Shown one piece after another: positions 57,872 through 64,000 of a stretch of DNA of 64,000 bases (position 1 is the first letter of the stretch; each line of letters opens with the position of its first letter). Under the pieces are notes generated by a model. The model saw only the letters and a program-made list of their open reading frames with translations, did not search any database and was not told the DNA's origin. Source of the stretch: DATLGB01 sp964242305 (GTDB lineage Bacteria > Actinomycetota > Thermoleophilia > Solirubrobacterales > Solirubrobacteraceae); contig CAXTBB010000001.1 of assembly GCA_964242305.1 (NCBI GenBank), positions 1-64,000 of the forward strand. Reading direction: 5' to 3'. The position numbers and the translations under genes are program-made.

Positions 57872-59491
57872 CTACGCGGCCTTCAGCAGCTCCTTGGCGT
57901 GGCGGCGGGCGGCGACGTCGTCGGCCCCGGCGCCGAGCATGCGGACCAGCTCACCGACGACCTCGCCCTTGGCCAGCGCGGTCACGGTGGTCCGGGCGGT
58001 CTCCCCCGTGCTGTCCTTGGCGATGCGGAAGTGGCGCGCCGCCAGGGAGGCGATCTGGGGCAGGTGGGTGATGGCGATGACCTGGCGGCCGTCGGCGAGC
58101 TCACGCAGCCGGTCGCCGACCGCGCGGGCGGTCTGACCGCCGATGCCGGCGTCGATCTCGTCGAACACCAGCGTGACCGGGTGGGCGGGGTCGGTCTCCT
58201 CGGCGGCGACGCTCATCAGGGCCAGCATCACCCGCGACAGCTCGCCGCCGGAGGCGATCTCGCGCAGCGGACCGGCGGGCACGCCCGGGTTGGTGGCGAT
58301 CATGAACTCGACCTCGTCCCCGCCCGAGGGGCCGTAGCCGTCGCCGCGCTCGGTCACGCGCGCCTCGAACGTCGCCCCCTCCATCGCCAGGTCGGCCAGG
58401 CGCTCGACCACCGCGCCGGCGAGCTCCGCCCCCGCGCCCAGCCGTGCCGCGCGCAGCTCGGCGGCGCGCTCGGCCAGCCCCTCGCGGGCCGCGGCCAGGC
58501 GGGCGTCGCCGTCGGCGAGCGCGTCGTCGGCCCCGGCCAGCGCGCCCCGCCGCTGCCGGCAGGAGTCCGCGTGGGCGAGCACCGCCTCGATCGTGCCGCC
58601 GTGCTTGCGCTTGAGGCGGTCGAAGACGCCCAGGCGCTCCTCCACCGCCTGCAGCCGGGCGGGCGGGGCCAATCCCTCCACGCCCTCCAGGTAGCGGCGC
58701 AAGTCGCTGGCCAGGTCGTCGGCCTCCAGCGCCAGCGCGGACAGGCGCGCGACCAGCGGGTCCAGCTCGGCGTCGATCCCGGCCACGCCGTCGCCCGCCT
58801 GCGCGGCGCCGGCCAGCGCGTCGCTCTCCAGCGCCGCCAGCCCGGCCGCTGCGGCGCCTGCCAGCGCCTCGGCGTGACGCAAGCGCTCGCGCTCCGCCGT
58901 CAGGTCCGCCTCCTCGGCGACGCCCGGCTCCGCCGCCTCGATCTCGCGCAGCTCCCAGTCGAGCAGGTCCAGCTCCCGCTCCCGGCCGCCCGCCTGCTCG
59001 CGCAGCTCGTCCAGCGATCGCGCCAGCGCGCGCTCCTGCGCGTAGGCCTCCGCGAACGCGCTCCGGCCCTCCGCCTGCCGAGGCCCGCAGAAGCCGTCCA
59101 GGATCTCGAGCTGGGCCGACGCCAGGGTCAGCTTTCGGTGCTCGTGCTGGCCGTAGAAGCTCAGCAGCGCGCCGCCGATCCCGGCCAGGTCCGCCGCCGT
59201 CGCCGCCCGGCCGTCCAGGTACGCGCGCGTGCGCCCCTCCGCCCACACCCGGCGGCCCAGCACCACGTCCTCACCGTCCGGCCCGACGAAGACGCCCTCC
59301 ACGTAGGCCTCGGCCGCCCCGGGACGCACGATCCCGGCGCGCGGCTTGCCGCCCAGCAGCAGGTCCAGCGCGTGGGCGAGCACGGTCTTGCCCGCCCCCG
59401 TCTCCCCCGTCAGGACGTTCAGGCCCGGCCCGAGGCGAAGCTCGGCCCGCTCGATCAGCAGGAGGTTCTCGACACGCAGCTCTTCCAGCAC
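57872..59491 (-). CDS. recN: DNA repair protein RecN
   Basis: The 539-residue SMC-like ATPase has the N-terminal LEELRVENLLLIERAELRLG and Walker A GETGAGKTVL, a central coiled-coil of about 250 residues rich in Ala/Glu/Arg, and a C-terminal ATPase half with signature ASGGELSRVMLAL, Walker B LVFDEIDAGIGG and ITHLPQIAS. RecN tethers DNA ends in double-strand-break repair. It follows nadK in the same direction, a conserved gene order in Gram-positives, but a repeat element separates them. Confidence 0.94.
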   Translation of the reverse strand: MLEELRVENLLLIERAELRLGPGLNVLTGETGAGKTVLAHALDLLLGGKPRAGIVRPGAAEAYVEGVFVGPDGEDVVLGRRVWAEGRTRAYLDGRAATAADLAGIGGALLSFYGQHEHRKLTLASAQLEILDGFCGPRQAEGRSAFAEAYAQERALARSLDELREQAGGRERELDLLDWELREIEAAEPGVAEEADLTAERERLRHAEALAGAAAAGLAALESDALAGAAQAGDGVAGIDAELDPLVARLSALALEADDLASDLRRYLEGVEGLAPPARLQAVEERLGVFDRLKRKHGGTIEAVLAHADSCRQRRGALAGADDALADGDARLAAAREGLAERAAELRAARLGAGAELAGAVVERLADLAMEGATFEARVTERGDGYGPSGGDEVEFMIATNPGVPAGPLREIASGGELSRVMLALMSVAAEETDPAHPVTLVFDEIDAGIGGQTARAVGDRLRELADGRQVIAITHLPQIASLAARHFRIAKDSTGETARTTVTALAKGEVVGELVRMLGAGADDVAARRHAKELLKAA

Positions 59492-59552
59492 GCCAAGGGG
59501 TGTACCGCCCGACCCGGACGGAACGGACGTTCGTGCGCAGAGTTGTGACGGC

Positions 59553-59576
59553 TCGTCAGCTGGCGCCAGCTGACGA
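59553..59576. repeat. 24-bp perfect palindrome at the start of repeat copy 2
   Basis: The twelve bases TCGTCAGCTGGC (59553-59564) are followed directly by their exact reverse complement (59565-59576). It lies at the recN-proximal edge of the dispersed repeat, 62 bp upstream of the recN start, and could form a hairpin in the tlyA-nadK-recN transcript. Confidence 0.8.
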
Positions 59577-59634
59577 CGGCCGGCGAGTCCGAAGCGTGCG
59601 CCAGCACGCCGGCTGGCGTCAGCTGGTGATCAGC
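59559..59634. repeat. Dispersed palindrome-rich repeat, copy 2
   Basis: About 76 bp between nadK and recN that aligns with 25669-25756 end to end, including the invariant core GCGAGTCCGAAGCGTGCGCC plus AGCACG and the GGTGATCAGC end. The last bases overlap the nadK stop codon. Several CAGCTG motifs and the GCGTGC-GCCA-GCACGC hairpin make it strongly foldable. Confidence 0.75.
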
Positions 59635-60472
59635 TGGCGAGTCGGCCGAAGCGCTCGCGCAACCGGTGGTAGAACGTCGCGCCCGGCAGCTGGGCCAGCA
59701 GGGCGTGCGTGCGGGCGAACTCCACGGAGATGTCCGCCCCGGCGGGCAGGACGCAGCCCGGCCGGCCGTCGACGTGGACCTCGACGTCGTCGTCGCGCGA
59801 CGCGTTGGTGATGGTCAGCATGTCGCTCGGCGCCGCCACCAGCGCCCGCGCGGTGAACGAGTGCGGCGCGATGAAGGAGACGACGTAGCCCTCCACGCCC
59901 CAGGCCAGCACGGGGCCGCCGTTGGCGAGGTTGTAGCCCGTCGACCCCGCCGGCGTCGAGACGACCAGCCCGTCGCAGCGCACGCGCCCGATCTCCTCGC
60001 CGCCGATCGCGTAGGCGAGGTCGGCCACCCGCTTGCCCGGCTGGCGGTGGACGGAGATGTCGTTGTAGGCGGTCCAGGTGTCGTCGGGGCGCCCGACGTC
60101 GATGGACGGCATCTCCATCGTGTCGAACTCGCCGCGGAAGGCCAGCTCGAGCCCCTCGCGCACGCCATGGGGGTCCATCGTGGCCAGGAAGCCGACCTCG
60201 CCGAAGTTGACCGCGAACACCGGGACCTGGGTCCCCCCGTATGCGCGCAGGGCGCCCAGGATGGTCCCGTCGCCGCCCAGCACCACGCACAGGTCGACGT
60301 CCTTGGAGACATCGCAGACGTCGACGCCCTCCCGGCCCTCGACGCCGTGCTTGCGCGCCTCCTCGGCGTTCATGCACAGCGTCGCGCCGGCGTTGCGCGC
60401 GACCTCGAGCAGCTCGTCGACCGGACCGTGGAGGTCGCGGTCGCCGCGGCGGGTCATCACCGTCGCCCTCAT
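59630..60472 (-). CDS. nadK: NAD kinase
   Basis: The 280-residue enzyme phosphorylates NAD to NADP. It has the catalytic GGDGT motif in LCVVLGGDGTILGAL, the FGEVGFLATMD block, the NDISVHRQPG region (family NE/D motif), and VSTPAGSTGYNLANGGPVL. ATG 60472 overlaps the tlyA stop (ATGA). The last codons run into the repeat element at 59559-59634. Confidence 0.93.
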   Translation of the reverse strand: MRATVMTRRGDRDLHGPVDELLEVARNAGATLCMNAEEARKHGVEGREGVDVCDVSKDVDLCVVLGGDGTILGALRAYGGTQVPVFAVNFGEVGFLATMDPHGVREGLELAFRGEFDTMEMPSIDVGRPDDTWTAYNDISVHRQPGKRVADLAYAIGGEEIGRVRCDGLVVSTPAGSTGYNLANGGPVLAWGVEGYVVSFIAPHSFTARALVAAPSDMLTITNASRDDDVEVHVDGRPGCVLPAGADISVEFARTHALLAQLPGATFYHRLRERFGRLAS

Positions 60473-61245
60473 AGGTCCAACTCGGTAAGAAGAGCCCCGC
60501 AATCCGGGGCCGATCCGACCCGGTTGGGCTCGGCGAGCCACACGAACGTCTCGCGGTTGCCCTTCGGGCCCGGCAGACCCGACGGCGCGAAGCCCATGAC
60601 GGCGCACCCGGACGACTCCGCCACGCTGAGGACGACCTCCCGGCGCAGCGCCGCGTCGCGCACGACGCCGCCCTTCCCGAGCCGCTCCCGTCCGACCTCG
60701 AACTGCGGCTTCACCATGACCAGGAAGTCGAACACCGGCTCCAGACGGGCCACCACGGCCGGGATGACCTTCGCCGCCGAGATGAAGGAGACGTCCATGA
60801 CCGCGAGGTCGCAGGCGAACGGCAGCGCCGGCAGGTCGCGCGCATTGACGCGCTCGAGCACGATGACCCGCGGGTCCTCGCGAAGCGACCAGTGCAACTC
60901 CCCGTAGGCGACGTCGACCGCGCACACGCGCTCGACCCCCCGCTGCAGCAGGCAATCGGTGAAGCCGCCCGTCGAGGCGCCCACGTCGACCGCCGAGCGC
61001 CCCCGCACGCCGACGTCCAGCGCGTCCAGCGCGTTGGCGAGCTTCACGCCGCCGCGGGAGACGAACGGCGGCGGCGCGACCACCTCGACCTCGACGTCCT
61101 CCGCCACCGGCTGACCCGGCTTGACCGCACGCGCTCGCGAGGGCAGCAGCAGGACGTCCCCCGCCATCACCGCCGCCGCGGCGCGCGTGCGCGAATCGAA
61201 CAGCCCGCGGTCGGCGAGCAGGGAGTCCAGACGTACCCGGGCCAC
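60469..61245 (-). CDS. tlyA: TlyA-family rRNA 2'-O-methyltransferase (hemolysin A family)
   Basis: The 258-residue protein has an N-terminal S4 RNA-binding domain (RLDSLLADRGLFDSRTRAAAAVMAG) and a FtsJ-like methyltransferase domain with SAM motif VDVGASTGGFTDCLLQRG, plus VMDVSFISAAKVIP and MVKPQFEVGRE carrying the K-D-K-E catalytic residues. It methylates ribose in 16S/23S rRNA; in mycobacteria this confers capreomycin sensitivity. GTG 61245 is the first start. It heads tlyA-nadK-recN. Confidence 0.92.
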   Translation of the reverse strand: MARVRLDSLLADRGLFDSRTRAAAAVMAGDVLLLPSRARAVKPGQPVAEDVEVEVVAPPPFVSRGGVKLANALDALDVGVRGRSAVDVGASTGGFTDCLLQRGVERVCAVDVAYGELHWSLREDPRVIVLERVNARDLPALPFACDLAVMDVSFISAAKVIPAVVARLEPVFDFLVMVKPQFEVGRERLGKGGVVRDAALRREVVLSVAESSGCAVMGFAPSGLPGPKGNRETFVWLAEPNRVGSAPDCGALLTELDL

Positions 61246-61323
61246 TGCGGACGAACGTTATCGGGGGGCCTGTGCCACCTCTCACAGACAGAACACACCG
61301 TCGCGGGAACCCTTGTTCGTGTT

Positions 61324-61665
61324 ATGCGCATCCTCCCCCGCATCTCCCTCTCCGCCCACGCCCTGCTCCTGCAGGTCGCCGGGCTCGCTCTCGTGGTCGC
61401 CGCGGCGGTCGCCGACTTCGGCGGCGCCGGCACGGTGACCACGTTCGTCGGCGGCGTCGTGCTCGCCGGCCTCGGCCTCGGCGCCGCCGATCAGCTGCCC
61501 CTGGCAACCCTGCGCTCGCTCGACCTCGTGCTGGTGATGGCCTTCGCCGCCGGCGCGGTCATCTGCGCCGTGGGCGGTTCCGCCGTCGCGGCCATCCTCC
61601 TGCTCGCCGTCGCCGCGGGCCTGCTGGCCCTCGAGGGCAGCACCCGCTGGACCCGCCGGATCTAG
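61324..61665 (+). CDS. Small hypothetical membrane protein
   Basis: The 113-residue protein is almost entirely hydrophobic with about three to four transmembrane segments and ends in a short basic tail (STRWTRRI). ATG 61324 begins MRILPRISLSAHALL. No family is recognised. It is divergent from tlyA (78-bp gap) and its stop overlaps the convergent kinase-like gene by 4 bp. Confidence 0.65.
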   Translation: MRILPRISLSAHALLLQVAGLALVVAAAVADFGGAGTVTTFVGGVVLAGLGLGAADQLPLATLRSLDLVLVMAFAAGAVICAVGGSAVAAILLLAVAAGLLALEGSTRWTRRI

Positions 61666-62894
61666 ATGCCGTCCAATCGCTGCGGCATCGCGACGTGGGC
61701 GTGGGTGCCCTCGTCGCGCCGGCTCTCCAGCCAGAGCCGGCCGCCGTGGTGGTCGACGATCCGGGCGGCCACGAAGAGGCCGATCCCCAGCCCGGGGTAG
61801 CGCCCCGCTTCGGCGGTGATGGCGCGCGCGAAGCACTCCGTCATGCGCGGCGCGTCGGCGCCGTCGAAGCCGATGCCGCTGTCGCGCACCGACACCTTGA
61901 CCATCCCCTCGGCGAGACCGGCGGTGACGTCCACCCGGCCGCCGGGATCGGTGAACTTGATCGCGTTGGAGAGCAGCTGGCCGAGCACCTGGTCGAGCTG
62001 CTCGGGGACCCCGGAGACCAGGTACGCCTCCGGGGGCTGGCGCAGGGTGACGGTCACGTCGCGGTCGGCGGCGGCCTCCCGCCGGGCCTCGACGCAGCGC
62101 TCGAGCCACGGGCCGACCGGCACCGTCTGCAGGTCCGACGGCCCCGGCGGGCGCAGGTGCGCGAGCAGGAGCAGGTTGTCGACGGTGTTGAGCATCCGCC
62201 GCAGGTCGCCGTGCGTGGCGCGCAGGTAGCGGCGCGAGTCGCCGTCCAGGTCCTCTGACTTGAGGGTCGCACCCAGCGTCGTCACCGCGCCGGCGAGCGG
62301 CGAGCGCAGGTCCTCGGAGACGCGGTCGACGAAGTCCTGCTCCTCCTGGGAGAGAACGGTGCCCGACCGCAGGGTGGAGACGGCCTTGGCGACGTACTCG
62401 GCGACGAGCCCCCCGAACGTCTCGTCCTCGGGGTCGTAGTCGGCGCCCTCGGCCAGCCGGGTCAGGACCAGCTCCCCGAACGACGGGCCGCCCGCGCGCA
62501 ACGGGACGGTGACGTAGGGACCGGCGCCGAGCGCGCTCCCGCACACGAACTGCCGCGACACCGGCGCCGACAGGGTCAGCACGGCCGCGTCCGAGCGCGT
62601 GCAGCGACACGCCTCGTCGATGACCGTCTGCAGCGTCTCGTCGCTGTCGGGCGCGGCGCGCAGCTTGCGGGCGAGGTCGCGCAGGACGGCGAGGCGGTCG
62701 ATCGCGGGCTCGTCCGGCGCCACGGGCGCCGGCGGCGTCTCGGCGGGCGCCGGCGAGCGGTTGGTGAACGCCGAGCCGAAGTCGTCGTCCAGCGTCAGGA
62801 TCTTGGACTCGAACTTCTTCAGCGGCGCCGCGCTGGGCACGAACGCGGCCGCGGAGGCGATCGGGATCTCGTTGTCCGCCATCCCACCCTGCAT
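61662..62894 (-). CDS. GAF-type histidine-kinase-like protein lacking the phospho-acceptor His
   Basis: The 410-residue soluble protein has a Pro/Ala-rich lead, a GAF-like domain (about residues 65-180), a HisKA-like helix and a HATPase_c domain with N-box QLLSNAIKFT, G1 DSGIGF and G2 GLGIGLFVAA. In the H-box the sequence is RVSEDLRSPLAG where RVSHELRTPL is expected: Glu194 takes the place of the phosphorylated His. It may therefore bind ATP without autophosphorylating in the usual way, acting as a sensor, adaptor or phosphatase. ATG 62894 is used; ATG 62882 (MADNEIP) is possible. It lies 21 bp after dxs. Confidence 0.8.
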   Translation of the reverse strand: MQGGMADNEIPIASAAAFVPSAAPLKKFESKILTLDDDFGSAFTNRSPAPAETPPAPVAPDEPAIDRLAVLRDLARKLRAAPDSDETLQTVIDEACRCTRSDAAVLTLSAPVSRQFVCGSALGAGPYVTVPLRAGGPSFGELVLTRLAEGADYDPEDETFGGLVAEYVAKAVSTLRSGTVLSQEEQDFVDRVSEDLRSPLAGAVTTLGATLKSEDLDGDSRRYLRATHGDLRRMLNTVDNLLLLAHLRPPGPSDLQTVPVGPWLERCVEARREAAADRDVTVTLRQPPEAYLVSGVPEQLDQVLGQLLSNAIKFTDPGGRVDVTAGLAEGMVKVSVRDSGIGFDGADAPRMTECFARAITAEAGRYPGLGIGLFVAARIVDHHGGRLWLESRRDEGTHAHVAMPQRLDGI

Positions 62895-62915
62895 CGGCCG
62901 CTCGGCCGTCGGGGA

Positions 62916-64000
62916 TTAGACCAGAGTGGAGTCGCGCACGACGGCTTCGATGCGCTCCGCGATCGCCTCGGCCGTGAAGCCGACTTCCTCGTGCAGGCGC
63001 TTGGGCGCGCCGTGGGTGACGTAGCGGTCCGGCAGGCCGATGCGCAGCACGCGGGGCGCCAGCCCCGCGTCGCTCAGGGCCTCCAGCACGGCGGACCCGA
63101 AGCCGCCCTGCAGGACGCCCTCCTCGACCGTGACGAGCAGCTCGTGCTCGCGAGCCAGGGACTCGAGCAGCGCCGTGTCGAGCGGCTTGGCGAAGCGCGC
63201 GTCGACCACGGTGACGTCGTCGCCGAGGATGTCCGCCGCGCCCAGCGCCTTCTCGACCCCCGACCCATAGCCGATCAGCGCGACCCCGGTCCCCTCGCGC
63301 AGGACCTCGCCCGTGCCGATCTCGACCGGCTCGGGATCCGCCGGGATCTCGACGCCGACCGCGGCGCCGCGCGGGTAGCGGAGCGCCGACGGGCCGTCCA
63401 GGAGCAGCCCTGTGCGCAGCATCCGCCGCAGCATCGCCTCGTCGCGCGGGGCCATCAGCGTGAGGTTGGGCAGCGGGCGCAGGTAGGCGATGTCGAAGAC
63501 GCCGTGGTGGGTCGGGCCGTCGTCGCCGACCAGGCCGGCGCGGTCCATCGCGAAGACGACCGGCAGGTTCTGCAGGCAGACGTCGTGGATGATCTGGTCG
63601 TAGGCGCGCTGCAGGAAGGTCGAGTAGATCGCCGCCACCGGGCGCGACCCGGTCAGCGCCAGGCCCGCGGCGAACAGGATCGCCTGCTGCTCGGCGATGC
63701 CGACGTCGAAGTAGTGCCCGGGCTCGGCCTTCTGGAGCAGGTTGAGCCCCGTGCCGGAGTTCATCGCCGCCGTGATGCCGATGACGCGGCGGTCGCGGCG
63801 GACCTCCTCGATCATGGCGGCGCCGAAGACGTCCGTCCAGTTGGGCGCGGCGGGCGCGGCGGCCTTGGCGACGGCCTTGACCGGCTCCCGGTTGGCGATC
63901 GACTTGGGCTTGGCGGCGTGCCAACGCTCCATGCCCTCCAGACCGCCCTCCTCGGCGGGCGCGAAGCCCTTGCCCTTGACCGTGGCGGCGTGGATGACGA
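62916..64000 (-). CDS. dxs: 1-Deoxy-D-xylulose-5-phosphate synthase, C-terminal part
   Basis: The frame runs off the end of the window, so only the last about 361 residues are visible. They begin VIHAATVKGKGFAPAE, the end of the thiamine-diphosphate domain, and continue through the pyrimidine-binding domain (FDVGIAEQQAILFAAGLA; VFAMDRAGLVGDDGPTHHGVFDIAYLR) to the transketolase C-terminal domain (VTVVDARFAKPLD; VTVEEGVLQGGFGSAVLE). DXS joins pyruvate and glyceraldehyde-3-phosphate in the MEP isoprenoid pathway. Catalytic Glu and His positions in these blocks are intact. Confidence 0.95.
   Translation of the reverse strand, partial: VIHAATVKGKGFAPAEEGGLEGMERWHAAKPKSIANREPVKAVAKAAAPAAPNWTDVFGAAMIEEVRRDRRVIGITAAMNSGTGLNLLQKAEPGHYFDVGIAEQQAILFAAGLALTGSRPVAAIYSTFLQRAYDQIIHDVCLQNLPVVFAMDRAGLVGDDGPTHHGVFDIAYLRPLPNLTLMAPRDEAMLRRMLRTGLLLDGPSALRYPRGAAVGVEIPADPEPVEIGTGEVLREGTGVALIGYGSGVEKALGAADILGDDVTVVDARFAKPLDTALLESLAREHELLVTVEEGVLQGGFGSAVLEALSDAGLAPRVLRIGLPDRYVTHGAPKRLHEEVGFTAEAIAERIEAVVRDSTLV

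Noticed and set aside
1..64000. CRISPR arrays, rRNA genes, prophage or complete insertion sequences
   Set aside because: None seen: no regularly spaced repeats, no rRNA-like sequence, and the only transposase trace is the short IS3 remnant at 14222-14391.

Overview
The window is a very GC-rich chromosomal segment from an actinobacterium-like organism. GTG and TTG starts are frequent, genes are densely packed with ATGA and GTGA stop-start overlaps, and codons are strongly GC-biased. A secreted protein at 53602 carries an N-terminal signature (VVSTLALIF..GG.SYAA followed by SVGTRELRNGAVT) that I associate with Thermoleophilia (Solirubrobacterales and relatives). That placement is inference; no rRNA is present to test it. 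A 10-N scaffold gap lies at 3063-3072.

Layout. 1-2327: tail of a penicillin-binding protein, a small gene, and an ABC-F ATPase. 2352-12916: a ten-gene, same-strand cell-envelope locus with two front glycosyltransferases, a DUF5941/CDP-alcohol phosphatidyltransferase fusion, a sugar-type nucleotidyltransferase, an sn-glycerol-1-phosphate dehydrogenase homologue, a second CDP-alcohol phosphatidyltransferase, a third glycosyltransferase and a Wzm/Wzt-type ABC exporter. 13077-15660: a lower-GC patch with a cupin gene, a divergent CGNR zinc-finger regulator sharing a perfect 21-bp operator-like palindrome, and an IS3 transposase remnant. 15663-21652: a membrane glycosyltransferase, an O-antigen-ligase-like protein, a sulfotransferase and a class III adenylate cyclase. 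21664-25662: rpiA, a DUF4126-like membrane protein, an NTF2-like protein and a secreted beta-propeller.

25763-33749: a patatin phospholipase, then a compact four-gene amidoligase operon (circularly permuted ATP-grasp, C26 amidotransferase, GCS2 ligase, AsnB-type amidotransferase) and an APC permease. 33736-41745: assorted secreted, signalling and redox genes plus a GT1 glycosyltransferase. 41768-47948 (minus): recO-ppdK-dgt-dnaG-tRNA-Asn. 47973-52738: glutaredoxin, then xerD-lipoprotein-deoB-lipoprotein metallopeptidase-fpg (minus). 52739-54293 is gene-poor. 54294-64000 (minus) is housekeeping: dxs, a degenerate histidine kinase, tlyA, nadK, recN, pyrG, a newly noticed 43-codon ORF, an M20 peptidase and a Nudix hydrolase.

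The two most interesting systems are the predicted glycerophosphate/polyol-phosphate surface-polymer assembly and export locus at 5563-12916 and the amidoligase operon at 27186-32147. Several non-coding structures also stand out: a 58-bp perfect palindrome between divergent start codons (35472-35529), a palindrome-rich repeat present twice (25669-25756 and 59559-59634), and an 11-bp inverted repeat bracketing tRNA-Asn.
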